Shown: positions 1 through 11,627 of the stretch, in pieces
Numbering within the stretch: position 1 is the stretch's first letter
How the letters are laid out: each line of letters starts with the position of its first letter
Source: Rhypophila decipiens
Taxonomy: Eukaryota; Ascomycota; Sordariomycetes; Sordariales; Naviculisporaceae
DNA: 64,000 nucleotides
NCBI GenBank assembly: GCA_033297075.1
Contig: MU858098.1
Coordinates: 1 to 64,000 of the forward strand
Reading direction: 5' to 3'
Made by a program: the position numbers and the translations under genes
Notes under the pieces: generated by a model
Seen by the model: only the letters and a program-made list of their open reading frames with translations
What the model was told of the DNA's origin: nothing
Databases searched by the model: none

Positions 1-205
1 GTATATAGCCGGGTGGGGGCGGGTTTAGTATTGTTAAAAAGACGCCTTAGACGCGGCCAAAATCGGAGGAAAATTTCCCTCGAAACGATATTACACTATA
101 GACACAAGTTTTCAATAACGCACCTCCTCCACCCAGACCAGACCTCGTGATATCACCCCCTCCTGTACTTGCTAAGCGCGGTCAAATATAGCCTTCCAAC
201 CCCCA

Positions 206-2278
206 TCAAAGTCCGCCGTTCGGGTGGTCAGCGTGGCCTTGGACGATATAGAGGTCGAAGGGGTTGGGAAACTCCCATCCGCCAGCTGCAGACTCGAGAT
301 AGTATTGGGCGTTATTGAAACGACCGTCCCATGGCAGGTCGTCAGGAATGCTTCGATGTCGGAATTTGTCGTTATGATCGAAGATGCGACTGTACAGCGT
401 TGTCATATTCCAATGTGGAAACACGGGCAGTGTTGGATTTGTTACAGAGGCCGCCGCAGGCCTCTTTTCGCGCAATTGATCGAGCACATGCCTCCATGCC
501 TCTGCCTCGAAAGCTCTGTCCCGATCTCCGTCGACGAGCAGACAGACGTTGTCCAACCGGATCTCACTCAGGGACGGCGCGAAGGGGTGTCTGATGATCT
601 CCCGGAACCTGTTGGCATCAAAAACCACCCAATCCAGGCGAATATGATCTAGCCTTGGTCTTGGCCTGCTTGTGCCCATCACTTCAGCGAGGTTGATCAT
701 GCCGATCATCTCGGGATCGTAGCGCACGGGGGTGCCTGGAAACGCGCAGAGATGGAGCTGCTCCAAACTCGATGTGTCGAGGGTGGCAGCCAGAAATTGG
801 TGGAGACCATGCACGTCGGCTGCATCGTCGCCGAAAATGTTGCGGTTTGCGCCGCGTAAGGAAAAGACGAAACACTTCAGCCGCTGCATCGCAGCAGTCC
901 ACTGCTCTCGACCACCAGTCCCCATATTGGCGGGCTCCAGATGCGCGTAGTGGGTAGGATAGGCCAGTCTCAGCTCCAAGCTGTTCAGAAACACCCCGGA
1001 CGTATGCAACGAAGTAAGCATAGGGACAATGAACTTGTACATATAGTCCGGCGGAAGGACGTGGTAGGGCAGGTCAACAATGGGTGCAAGTATAAATTGC
1101 TCCACGTGATCCCAAGTAAGCTGTGAGCCCTTAGGCTCACCATCCCGGTCAAACCATCTGAATCTCGAGGCCGCCCGTCTCCGAGACCCTACCACCCATC
1201 GCTCCCAAGGCTCGTAGTCAGTAACCGTTTCGCCGTCGTCTATCGTGAGATTTCTTGCATGTGGCATTCTAGCGATGGCCTCTGTCACCCTGGCAACAAA
1301 TCGTCCAGACCCGAGCATCAGGAGCTTCTCAGTGTGCAAGATATTCTGATACTTGGCAAAGACTTGTCGTAGACGCTCCACAAATGGGTCCTCGGAGCGC
1401 CGAAGTCTTTTGGCAGGTTGGGCAGTATTGCCAGTATTCTCTACCGTCTCCGTCAAGTGGCGTACCCGAAGCAGATTTTCCTGGAATGAACAATCGCTGC
1501 GAGGTTCATCGAAAGCATGAGTAGGAACGAGATTTAGTTGACTTAGAATATATGAAGTGAAGCGTTGAAGATCGTCGAGGCTGGGACTATGGAAGTTGGG
1601 AGCCAGCCAAACTTCGGCTACGCCTTTCGATATAGTTGGATGGCGTGAGATGTCCTCCAGGCGGGAAACTGACTCCATGTTGGGGGCAACGCGGATGAGA
1701 CGGACGAGAAACTGTGAGCTCAGATCGCAGAATCTCCGACAGACCAAGCGGCTATTCTTGATTGCCTCCTTGTTTCGATTCCCGGGCCATGTATTCCAGC
1801 CTAGGGTATCCGCCCAATCAATTTCAAAGTCTTCCAGACACTTGAAGATTTTGAGAAGAAGCTCGTTGGGGAGGTCGAGCACGCCGAGCTTCTTGATCAT
1901 TGGCCGGGCTACCATGTCGAACATGTGGCGAGCGCGTTGTTGATCGGCTTCGATGGTTGTTTTCTCGGTCCAGGCCTTGTCCAGCTCGGTGTCGAAGATC
2001 AAATCATCCGAGAGACCAAGACTATTCCCCCAGTCCAGAATCTGGCCAGTATCCTCCGTCGATTGCTCAGCGAACTCCCAATAGTCCGCGTCCAATTGTC
2101 TCTCATCTAGAGGGACTTTGTTGAAGTGCTCATGGAGCAACTTGTACTTGCGTAATCTCTCGACTTGACCGAGAACTGGTTCCAACCTCTCGTTGATCAG
2201 AAGGATCTCTTCGTAAATGTCATTGGGCGTCTCTCTGGGTGTGGCGATCAGCTGGGTGTTTGGTGCGTGCGAAGCCAT
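206..2278 (-). CDS. F-box domain protein, intact copy
   Basis: A single uninterrupted 690-residue frame. After a charged N-terminal region of about 130 residues comes an F-box core (LGVLDLPNELLLKIF), then a conserved RLVCRRF segment as in many fungal F-box proteins, then a long C-terminal region without a repeat family I can name. F-box proteins usually bring substrates to an SCF ubiquitin ligase through Skp1; that role here is family inference only. The next gene downstream on the same strand side (3774-5876) is a decayed paralogue sharing the N-terminus (MAS...), the F-box segment, the SSQ-LVR-VRVA stretch and the WPNPFD-type C-terminal motif. The pair is therefore a tandem duplication. The start at 2278 is supported by the similar start in the paralogue. 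No target or pathway can be inferred. Confidence 0.8.
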   Translation of the reverse strand: MASHAPNTQLIATPRETPNDIYEEILLINERLEPVLGQVERLRKYKLLHEHFNKVPLDERQLDADYWEFAEQSTEDTGQILDWGNSLGLSDDLIFDTELDKAWTEKTTIEADQQRARHMFDMVARPMIKKLGVLDLPNELLLKIFKCLEDFEIDWADTLGWNTWPGNRNKEAIKNSRLVCRRFCDLSSQFLVRLIRVAPNMESVSRLEDISRHPTISKGVAEVWLAPNFHSPSLDDLQRFTSYILSQLNLVPTHAFDEPRSDCSFQENLLRVRHLTETVENTGNTAQPAKRLRRSEDPFVERLRQVFAKYQNILHTEKLLMLGSGRFVARVTEAIARMPHARNLTIDDGETVTDYEPWERWVVGSRRRAASRFRWFDRDGEPKGSQLTWDHVEQFILAPIVDLPYHVLPPDYMYKFIVPMLTSLHTSGVFLNSLELRLAYPTHYAHLEPANMGTGGREQWTAAMQRLKCFVFSLRGANRNIFGDDAADVHGLHQFLAATLDTSSLEQLHLCAFPGTPVRYDPEMIGMINLAEVMGTSRPRPRLDHIRLDWVVFDANRFREIIRHPFAPSLSEIRLDNVCLLVDGDRDRAFEAEAWRHVLDQLREKRPAAASVTNPTLPVFPHWNMTTLYSRIFDHNDKFRHRSIPDDLPWDGRFNNAQYYLESAAGGWEFPNPFDLYIVQGHADHPNGGL

Positions 2279-3773
2279 TTTGCACCGACCACACTGGGGC
2301 GGGCAACGGCGGTCGAGGAGAGTTTGGGAAGAGGGAAAATGGGGGAGAGAATTCGTGTGACGCGACAGGCCGCTTTTGTTGGAGTTTAATTGTGAGAGTG
2401 GTCACCGGCGAACTGGAGGTTCCTCGAGCCTTGCCAGGATTTGGTTGTGTTGTCTTGAGCAGTAAATAGTTTGTCGAGGGGAAAGGAAGATGACGGTAAA
2501 CAGTGGCAGGGTGTCGCTTGTTGGGTAGGCTGTGCTGAGTCGACAAGAATGGAAGTCTGTGTGCAAGTCTAGAAAATATTTTGGTTGAGTTGTTTGGGGT
2601 TTTATCGTATTGGGTCAAAGTCCACTGCTGCCCTTGCCCCACCACTCGAGTGAAACGATAGAAGCCCAAAGGGATCCATCCACCTGTCAAGACGGACGGA
2701 CCAGGCGGGAACCTGGAAACAGGTTTTCTGTTCTACCACCTGGTGGGATGAAGCCACCTGATCAGCTACTTGGAACAATATCATGATCGTCTCAGGTTGA
2801 CAAGCTGGGCGTCTTCTAGTAGATGATCTTTTTAGGTTTCAAAGCATAGAACACTGATCTGTAAACGAAGTGAGATGAGGGTGGTGAGAAATAAAAGGAG
2901 GGCACGAGGGGCCGAGGGCGGACAATACCTTCAATTTACTCGCAATACACAGTAAGGTACAGTATTATAACAAACTAGTCGCGGCCCCACCCAGCCTCGC
3001 TTCGAGGTTTTATACTGCCAGGAGACTCGAATTGCTGGATATTTCCTATTTGGTAAGGACAACAGGCGTATATGCTTACCTAGCAAAGCAAGCCAATACC
3101 AGAAAGAAAGTGAAAGGGTGCAATATAGAAGATAATTCATTCTGCTAAGCGAGGAATTATTGGCAATCTGGAGGAGCATCTAGACTAATAACACACCAAA
3201 TCCCACCGTTTGCAATTCCTGCCATTTAGAACACAACACTTGGTGCCCTTAGCCATATTAAAGACGGCATCCAGACTTACCATACTTGTTCTCCGTATCT
3301 CAGATAGCTTCCATGCGCTGCCCGTACATGTAAGTACAATAAAGCATGTAAAGTCTCATGAAAACAATTGTAATTTGAAAAGCCCTAGGTTGTGTAATCC
3401 AGTTAATCAAGTGGCCAACAGGGCATGGTTTGGGGCAATAGGGGTAATATAAGTAGTGGTGCTGAGTAGTGGTCTTAACGGTCAAGGACCGGATCCATAT
3501 TTTGGTGAGAAGAAGGCTCTTGGGTTACCGGACTCACTGTCCATTCGAGGTTTGAGTGGGGTTGATGTGAGAGAAATCAAAGGCAGATAGGTAGATGTGC
3601 ATATTCCAATATGGAAGCCTTAACCCCAATTTGCTGAGAACGGCTAACACGGTCCACTAACACTCACTAAACCACAGAACTGTTGGCAATCTGGAAGTCC
3701 TAAGTCCTCTCGTATCTCCATCTCCCCCTCTCTCACCTCCGCTGGTCTCGAACAAGGACCTGCATCTGACAAC
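2279..3773. other. intergenic spacer between F-box paralogues
   Basis: About 1.5 kb between the start of the intact F-box gene and the 3' end of its broken copy. Only short, unrelated frames are present. It should hold the promoter of the gene at 206-2278. I see no RNA gene, transposon or regulatory motif that I could name. Confidence 0.5.
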
Positions 3774-3800
3774 TCATTCCTCGTTCTCCTCATCCTCCTC

Positions 3801-3876
3801 ATCCTCACTTTCCTCATCCTCACTTTCCTCATCCTCACTTTCCTCATCCTCACTTTCCTCATCCTCACTTTCCTCA
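3801..3876. repeat. 15-bp minisatellite encoding an acidic tail
   Basis: Five near-perfect copies of TCCTCATCCTCACTT, flanked by degenerate partial copies. On the minus strand, within the broken F-box gene, the unit reads as Ser-Glu-Asp-Glu-Glu. The 15-bp period keeps the frame, so copy-number change would alter only the length of the acidic tail. Confidence 0.85.
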
Positions 3877-5595
3877 TCCTCTTCTTGCTCTCCACTCGCA
3901 CCAACCGAGTCAAATGGGTTTGGCCAGGAATAGCGCCGCATTCTGATATATGCATAGGCTTCGCCGCGACGGTCGAAAAAGTCGGAGCCAAAGATACGTC
4001 GGTATTCCTTCTTCGAAAGATCGGCACACTCGCCACCATTCGGCTGGCTGAGATCGCTATGCCCAGTATTCTTTTCGCGGAGTTCATCAAGAACCTCTCT
4101 CCAAGTGCCAGCCCGCAACCGCATATTGGAGATTGAGATATATTTCATTGGCGTGGCAAGGCTTCGGATCCACTTCTTCAGAAATGAAGAATCAGCTAGG
4201 ACGAACCTTACGTCCACACACGTCAGTTTCTCGCGGGATACCCTATCATCCATGCACTTTGCCAGATCAATCAGCTGCGGGACCTCCAACTCCTCAGGAG
4301 AGGACATCGTGACACGTAGGTCTAGCCTTTCCAGCGTAGGTGTACTTGAGCATGCTTTTACAAACTGCTCAATAACAGCGACATCTTGGTTATCATACTC
4401 ACCCCTGTGGTAAGAAAATCCAAGTACTTTCAATTCTTTCATTCCGACGGAAATCTGTGCTCTCCCCCTATCGTCCGCGACAGAGCCCAACAAGTCCACA
4501 GCGCGATAGCAGTCGAGTTTGAGAGAAAGCTCTCTAAGGAAGACATCGCGATCCTGAAGCGCACCGAGAAAGGAGGTAATGAGGGGTTCATAGTCGAGGC
4601 TCGGGGGTATTGCGTCCTCGAGGTGCAAACGGCCTAGAGCCATCGTCGTCATCGCATATTCCTCCACTGTTTTCCACATGGGGACCCCGGGTTTCATCAG
4701 CAAACCGTCGTGCGAATGGCGCCATTGGAACATATCACTGCTGGTGTGAGTTCAAGGCTAGCCTTCGTGTGGGAATTCTAGCCATAGACTCTGCAAAAGA
4801 CCCGAAGAACCTTCCACTCTTGATTAGCATCCGCTCGCCTTGGAGCAGGCTTGTGTATTGCTCATGAATAGTCCGCAGACGAGCGAGATTCCTGTAATCG
4901 TCTTCTTGTAGGGCAGAGCCTGGATTGGAGCCATCTCCCTGGATTCGATGCAGCATATCAGCAAAAGCGTGGCCATTCGCTAACATCTCATCATAGTCTT
5001 CCTTAGAGACACCCCATAAGCCCAGAGGATTTTGACACCGGTCCTGGAGCTGAAGCATAGACAGGGAACAGTCTTCGAGAAATGAGGCAAAGTCGACGAA
5101 GTCCTTAAGCCAGTCGCCATGTACGTGAAGAGTGATCTCGACGTTGACAACCCCTCTGGAGATCACGGGGTGACGGGATATTTCTTCAAACTGCGCGAGG
5201 GACTGTTCGGTGAGGGCGACGCGCACATTGCGGACTAGAAGCTGAGAGCTGACTGCATTGAAGCGCCTGCAAACCAAGCGGTAGTTTTTTATGTCGTTGA
5301 CATCGTGCGGATTCCTGCCATCCAGGCGAATTGAGGTGATTATGTCCAAGTCCTTCACCTTTTCGAAGATCTCGAGAAGTAATTCGTTGGGTAGGTCCAG
5401 GATGGTAAGTTTCCTGAGGAATGGGCGACACAGGTTGTTAAAGGACAAGCGGAGCACGTGGTGTAGCTTCTCTGTCCGTGTATAGAGGTCCTTTGTCGTC
5501 TCAATGTGATATCGCAATGTCTCCATAACTCATACAACTTCAGGTAGTCGTAGTTGGGGCCTCGGAAGTTGCCGCGCCTAGCGTACACCCTACGG

Positions 5596-5781
5596 CGCTC
5601 GACTTCAAGTTCCTGTTCCGTGCGTTCTGGTTTGTGCGGATTGAGCCTTACTGTCATCAACGGTTCAATGAGCGGCTGGGTTTTGCTGCGCTCGACTTCA
5701 AGTTCCTCTTCCGTGCATTCTGATTTGTGCGCCTTGAGCTTTACTGCCATCTACTGTTCAACGAGTAGCTGGGTTTTGCCA
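5596..5781. repeat. 93-bp direct tandem duplication inside the broken F-box gene
   Basis: Two adjacent copies of a 93-bp unit, each beginning CGCTCGACTTCAAGTTCCT (5596 and 5689), encode two 31-residue blocks containing E-ELEVER. At matching positions one copy has TTG (Leu) before the ATG codon and the other has TAG (stop). The nonsense codon is therefore a point change in a formerly open repeat. Confidence 0.85.
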
Positions 5782-5876
5782 AGGTCCTCGTTTACCCAGA
5801 GCAGGGTCCGGAAAAACAAGTCCATTTCCTCCCGCTCGTGGGCTGTTGGCGTCCTCTCGCGTGAGGGCGAAGCCAT

Positions 5877-7792
5877 CGGAAGACTATGACACGAAGTCGC
5901 GTTCAACGGTGAGAACTTGTCGAAGAGCGGTAGACGTAGTGGTAGAATGTGAGGTGATAGAAAGCGAATGAAGATTCGGGTGGTGTCCTCGTGGAGAGAG
6001 ACTGTGGCTTGAAAGTATTCGTGAGTGCTAGCGGGCAGAAATTTCCTTGTTGCTCCGCAATTATCGCACTTGTCCCAATTGAAGGCAGTCTGAGTGGTAA
6101 CGGGGACTGGATATGCAACTAACGAAGTCGTCACTATCTCTGAATCTGTGAAACGACTGTAAAATCCGTAGAACTAACGACTGTTGACCGATGCCAACAG
6201 TAAACTGGTAATCAACTGGTTCTATGAAGTCCGTCTAGGAATAAAGGAGAGAACACGGGAAAAGTTGGTATAATTAAGACGACTTCGTCGTCACGAAAAT
6301 CCGACTCGACTACGGAGGGGCGCCGTGTCAGTCGGTTTAGAACTTATTTAGGCTTAGCTTATAATATTCTCCGGCTCGTCGTCCCAACAGATTCGGGTTC
6401 CACAATAAGCAGCCTACCAGTCAGCGGAAGATAATATACGGAAATACCAGTTTGCTTTAGCGGCATTGTTCTATACCTGAAATATGAATCAAATGATCCT
6501 GGGGCTTTCATATTTTCACAAATAAAAGTATGAACCTGCTGCGCGGCCAAAGTGGGCGTAGAAGACATAACCCAGTTAAGTGTTCAAGTAGTCCTCAATG
6601 TCCGAGTCATAACACCGAGTCGAACGCTCTGCGGTGACCCGAGCATTCTAGCATGAGGGCAGGGTTCTGAGCAAGCCAAGTTTATAAAAGCTAAGGCAAA
6701 TCAACTGAAAACAATCCAATCCAAAGAGGCCGAAAATACTGTTAAGCCAACTCAATCTTGCCATACTACTTGACTTGGACTACTTAGAATACTTGAAGTA
6801 GTGGAATCCCCATATATAACCCTAACCCTGTACGGACTTTACCCTCTTAAAACTGGGAATAGCTTCATTTCCTGCTATTTTTCCAGCTATTCAAGTACCT
6901 CAAGTATATCAAATCAATTGAATTGAACCATTTCTCAAGTCAATTTGGCCTGTCTTAGTTCAATCTAAGCCAAAAGGGGGTCGAATTGACTTGACTTGGC
7001 TTCATCGGAACCCTGCATGAGGGTGAGCTTTGATTCTTACTTGAGACAACTCACTGGCTCTGGAAGAAATATCAGTACAGAGGTATTAGGTCGTCTCTTC
7101 ACTGACCTCTATAGATCCATAGTCGCGAACGTAGAGAGTCCTAGGTCTGCTGAAATCGGTCATGATGTGGCTGGTTTTTGAAAGACTGATTAGGTATTCG
7201 CCTCGGTCTTGACGGAAATTTTACGAGTATAAGACACTGCCACTCACAAAACAACTCTAGACCTTACAAGCCTTACACCTGCAAAATGAAACACTTTGAA
7301 AGCTGACAAAGGACAATAAAGTGAGTACCAGTGTGTTTGGCCTTCTTGGATTGGAGTATGTTCACTTGATTGGCTTTTGCTTCAAGAGACCTTCTGATGT
7401 CCCTTCAGCCCCTTGTCCCCATTGAGACACTGCTGCTGGATCAGGGCGCTGTGGAGAGGGGCTCGACAGTAAAGCTTCATTGGGGATAAATCCTATGTCC
7501 GTTTCATTTTTGACAGCTGCAGCGAGGCCACATGCGGGTCAGTTGTAAGATAAAATATTCGCAAGAGGCGGCCGGGATGGTGATCAGGAAGAGATTGGCC
7601 TTGGCGCTTGTCTGATGAGTAACCTGAGAACTTCTGTCCGTCTGACGACTGGCAACCTGTCGTCCCCTGCTCCTGCTCTCACAACTCTGGTAGGCCGGCT
7701 CAAAGATTACCCCGCCCAGGCGAACGTGGCTTGGAGCACCAGCCAACACAATGTTACACGGCGTCGCGGATATGCGAGATCGAACCGAGCTT
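5877..7792. other. AT-rich, gene-free stretch
   Basis: No credible gene on either strand. From about 6500 to 7000 the sequence is AT-rich and full of degenerate words such as ACTTGA, CAAGT and TTGACTTGG. This resembles an old, mutated repeat, but I found no terminal repeats and no protein remnant. It separates the F-box pair from the cluster. Confidence 0.45.
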
Positions 7793-7802
7793 ATCTCTCG
7801 AG
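7771..7802. promoter_or_regulatory. two near-matches to the tox-box upstream of the SDR gene
   Basis: TATGCGAGAT (7771-7780, minus-strand ATCTCGCATA) and ATCTCTCGAG (7793-7802) each match the published TOXE site consensus ATCTCNCGNA at all but one position. They lie about 190-215 bp upstream of the SDR start. Function is inferred from the bANK regulator in the same cluster; near matches are expected by chance at a moderate rate. Confidence 0.35.
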
Positions 7803-7987
7803 CTTCCGATTGGCCACGCGGGCTACTCCCTACACCCTTTTGTCCGTGTTCCCGTGTGTGTTTTTTCTTCTTTCGTCGTAGTCCTTCATCCACATTCTTA
7901 TCGTCAACTCTTTACACTCGGATGTGAAGTCATCAAAATTGTTTGGCAAGCTAGCTCAAACGGGACCGTCCCCAGGAACGAAAAATA

Positions 7988-8912
7988 ATGGCTACTGTTA
8001 CGAAGAAGACGGTGCTCATCACGGGCTGCACCACCGGCGGTATTGGCTGGGCCATGGCCAAGGTATTCCACTCGCGGGGTTATTATGTCTTTGCCACTGT
8101 GCGAGGCGGACAAGCATCCAAAGCCGAGGGTCTTACGGAGCTCGGCGATGTCGAGATCTTAGATGTGGACGTGACAGACACCGACACCATCTCCCGGGCC
8201 AAGGACGTGGTTGCCAAGCGTACAGGCGGCCGCCTCGACGTACTCATGAACAACGCCGGGGCCGAGTTTGTCTGTCCGCTGCTCGATACCGACATTGCCG
8301 AGGCAAAGAAGCTGTTTGACGTCAACCTCTGGGGCCCGTTGGCAATGGTGCAGGCATTTGCTCCGCTGCTTGTGGCAGCCCAAGGCATCATATCGAACCA
8401 CACCTCGATTGCTTCGGTATTGCCGCTCGTATGGGCGGGTATGTCTACCTCCTTGAAGGGCCAACATGGAAAAGCACACTCACTAATTTGATTGGCAAAC
8501 TGCAGGAGCCTACTCGGCAGCAAAATCAGCAGAGCTTCGATTTTCGGAGATTCTGCGCTGCGAGATGCAGCCGCTCGGGGTCCGCGTCGTGACGGCCATG
8601 GTCGGCTCCGTCGATACGCCCATCTTCAACAAGCCCGGTGGCAAGATGCAGCTACCCGAGACGTCTTACTACTACCGCATCGCAGAGAAGGCATACCAGC
8701 AGCGCCTGGATCACCAGAAGGAGTCGATGCAAGTAGGGCCGTTTGCAGAGCAGCTTGTCGCTGATATCCTGGACTCAAATCAGCCGACGGTCTGGCGGGG
8801 CACAGCGGCGGCGATGACTAAATTTGCTCTTTGGGCCTTTCCCAAGTGGTATCTTGAGAAGCTATGTAACGGCGATAGGGGCTTGGAACTGGTCAAGAAG
8901 CCGAGTACATGA
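7988..8912 (+). CDS. short-chain dehydrogenase/reductase, Ayr1-like
   Basis: Two exons, 7988-8438 and 8506-8912 (intron GTATGT...CAG), giving 285 residues, the usual size for a classical SDR. The N-terminus has the nucleotide-binding glycine motif TGCTTGGIG, followed by NNAG, a Ser-containing strand (TSIAS) and the catalytic Tyr153/Lys157 pair in YSAAK, which is read across the splice junction. It most resembles the fungal 1-acyl-dihydroxyacetone-phosphate reductase-like group, which is also widely used as tailoring enzymes. It should reduce a ketone or oxidise an alcohol with NAD(P)H. It is convergent with the flavin oxidase at 9159-10992 and sits at one edge of the cluster, so a tailoring role is inferred. 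The substrate cannot be told. Confidence 0.85.
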
Positions 8913-9158
8913 GTGCCGCTTCCCGAAAACCATTTTTATGTAATTTGCTCAAAGAAAGGTGACCGGTGGAAATCTGTAACGATACTAAGATTGTGCCTTC
9001 TTCGGCATGAGTCGTATATGGGCGGGTGCACTTCATGAATCCATCCCATCAGCACGGAACTTGTGGTACTGCAAAAGGAAAATGCATGTATTTATTCTTC
9101 CTCACCTCTGCAACCGGGATTTCCTCAAGATAGTAAAAAACAGTGGTCTGGTATCTAA

Positions 9159-10992
9159 TTACACCTTGCACAACCTCCCGTCGACCCTTTGCTTCCACGA
9201 CACATCACTGCCGACCGCAGAGTGGGCCCACAACAATCCGAGCGGATCATAGGTCTTCTTGACCGCAAGCAACGCATTGTAATTAGACCCGAAATAGTCC
9301 TGCTTCCAGTTGGGATTGTCAAAAGTCGCTTCGTTCATATAAGTGCCCCCTCCGGGCGTGACAGCGCGCAGCTTGCTCTGCTTCTCATTGATCCACGCCT
9401 GGCCAAATTTGAGAGTCGAGACTGGTGCATTTGCGGCAAATGGGATCCCAAAGTTGAGGGTAAACAATGCCTCCCGCCATGCGGGCAACACAGCACTGGT
9501 GCCTGGGTTTGCAGCGTTTCCGATGCGCTTGGTTGTCAAGTTGACGGTGATGCCGTTAATGACGGAGAATTCGATTTCTGGCGTGCTGACCTCCACAATG
9601 TCGCGAAAGACGTTGATGAGGGCCGGGAGATTGTTCTGGACCACCGTGCGTGGGACCAGACGTCCCCCCAGGGCATTGTTGGTGCCATAGGCTACAGGGA
9701 CCGCCCATGATGTGTACCAGTCAGCGTAGCTGGGAGAAATGAAGGCGCTGTTTTGGGCGAGGGTGACGTTGAGTGTTGCCAGCTCGTCAAAGAACGGCTG
9801 CAGTGGGGCCGTGATGTCCGTTACGGAGGTAGTGTCGGGCAGCAGGGCAAATGCCAGCGAGAGGAAGTCTCTTCCCATGGTGAAGCCTGTCATGTACCCT
9901 GGGATCTTGTCGAGGACAAGGAGGTGCTTGAACCACGCGGACATGGCCTTCCAGTACTTTGTGTCGTCGCCATCGTTGAGAATCAGAAAGCCAGCTCCGG
10001 CAGACGGGCCGTCAGGGTACACCTTGACGGTCATGGATAAGACGACGGCATAGTTGCCCGCGCCTCCTCCTCGTAACGCCCAAAAGAGTGCCGGGTTCTT
10101 TGTCGGGGACGCCGTCGTCCGGATGCCCAATGCTGTCACCACATCATACTCGAGGACCTGGTCGGCACCCAGCCCGTACTTTGCCGAAAGGGGGCTGTGA
10201 CCGCCACCCTGGGTGAAACCTCCAGTGACTCCGACCGTGGGGCAGGAGCCGCCGACCACACGGTAGCCTGCGGCCTTGGCGGCCGGCAGCAAGTCGGTGC
10301 CATCCACGCCGGCTCCGAGACGGACTGCAGGACCAGAGTAGCCTGTGCTGGAGAAGCGGAAGAAGGTGATCTCCTGGAGGTGATGTGTCCACAATGCGAG
10401 GGACCCTGCCCCAGCCGACCGCCCGAGAAAATCGTGGCCGGTGTTCTTGATAGTGAGCCGGATGTTTTTGGCCGTGGCAAAAACAATACCAGCAATGACA
10501 TCGGCGGCACTGGTGACTTTGATGGCGTAGCTCGCGAGGTTACCAAGCGAACAGGTGCCGGTGGGTCCCAAAAAGGGGGAGCACGAGTTATTCTGCCAGT
10601 AAGGGGACATCACGTTGACAGGATCCTCGGTGCTGTCAAAAAGTAGAGGCACAGAAGAATCTGGTTAGTCAAGAGACTAACAAATCATCTGCATGCGCAA
10701 ATCAGACGGGGTCATCTTACAAAGGTTCCAGCTCTGTGAAATGCTCTTTAAGGGCCGTGCATCTTGCTTGACTTGCACCCGGGTTGAAGCAGGGCCGTCC
10801 CAACGGCACGCCAGCGATCAGTTTGCCCCCTACCGTGAGGTTAAGTGCCTTCCATGCCAGAGCGCTGGGCCACTCGATGTCGCCAGGAAAGGCCCGACAC
10901 CCAGGAGGCGTATGAGTTTGGGACTGTGCACCTGCGCCCACGGCATTAGCCGCCAGCAGCGAAAGAGTCGAGAGAAGAGTTATTCTCATCAT
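9159..10992 (-). CDS. secreted FAD-linked oxidase, BBE-like (isoamyl-alcohol-oxidase type)
   Basis: Exon 1 is 10721-10992 and exon 2 is 9159-10632 (88-bp intron, GTAAG...CAG), giving 581 residues. The protein begins with a hydrophobic signal peptide (LLSTLSLLAANAVGAGAQS). A segment typical of fungal isoamyl-alcohol oxidase / 6-hydroxynicotine-oxidase-like proteins follows (FPGD...WP, TVGG, PLGRPC). The PCMH FAD domain has its probable covalent-FAD histidine, His157, in NTGHD. The C-terminal BBE domain ends near NYNALLAVKKTYDP. These enzymes oxidise alcohols or close rings using O2. The start lies 635 bp from the P450 start, so the two share a divergent promoter. Two adjacent ATGs (10992 and 10989) could serve as start. 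Confidence 0.85.
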
Positions 10993-11030
10993 GAATTCCT
11001 TCAACGGCCCGCTGCATGTAGTTAGGGAAG

Positions 11031-11040
11031 GTCGAGAGAT
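11031..11040 (-). promoter_or_regulatory. near tox-box upstream of the secreted flavin oxidase
   Basis: GTCGAGAGAT on the plus strand (ATCTCTCGAC on the minus strand) matches ATCTCNCGNA except for the last base. It sits about 40 bp upstream of the oxidase start, in the promoter shared with the P450. It has the same ATCTCTCGA core as the site at 7793. Confidence 0.35.
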
Positions 11041-11627
11041 GGAGATGAATAGCAAGATCCCGAATAATGACACAAAAAGAACATTCTTTGTCCTTACAAG
11101 CTTTATAAGAACAAGTCCAAGCACGCGGCAGACGTGTTGATGTGGCGATGGGTGCACGGGCTGCGCGCAAAAAAGAAAACAGAAGACTCTCGATGTAAAA
11201 GATTGTTTGTCATTATTGCCAATAATTAAATGCAACGATATGCAGAGCAGTCATAAGTGTTGGTGGTATGGGTATGGGAGGTATTGCCAACAGCTTACTT
11301 GGATTACCAAGATGCCGGGTTGTTTGCGGTACCACCCATCCCGGGCTCCTGTACATGTACTACCAGCCCCAACTGCAGCTTATCTGCCAACCAGGTTCCC
11401 ATTTACGGTATAGATTTTATCAGTCATCCACACTGTCTGCTCGTCATCACACGATGGGAAGTGATCAAAAAGTAAGGCGAGTAGGATTCAGGCACGGCAT
11501 GTCTAAATACATGGTACATTCTTGCCAACTCCTCGCTATATCCGACACGTGGGTATGTAAACTGCTCAATACTCTTGACCATTTTCAGCTTCCGCTGCAT
11601 GCATTTGTGGCATCCCGCACCTCAAAC

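Larger units (their letters stand above)
3774..5876 (-). pseudogene. F-box protein paralogue, broken by a stop and two frameshifts
   Basis: Homologous to the intact neighbour but split over three frames. Reading from an ATG at 5876 there is an in-frame TAG at 5751-5753, a frame change near 5500-5530, the F-box segment (LTILDLPNELLLEIF), then a TGA at 4735-4737. A one-base shift there lets the frame continue to 3774. The continuation aligns with the neighbour (FQW-rich segment, leucine-rich region, WPNPFD motif), so these are breaks in one gene rather than separate genes. The N-terminal part carries a 31-residue internal duplication, and the C-terminus ends in an acidic Ser-Glu-Asp-Glu-Glu repeat array. 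Introns placed by chance over all three breaks, or assembly errors, are possible but less likely than decay after duplication. Confidence 0.65.
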
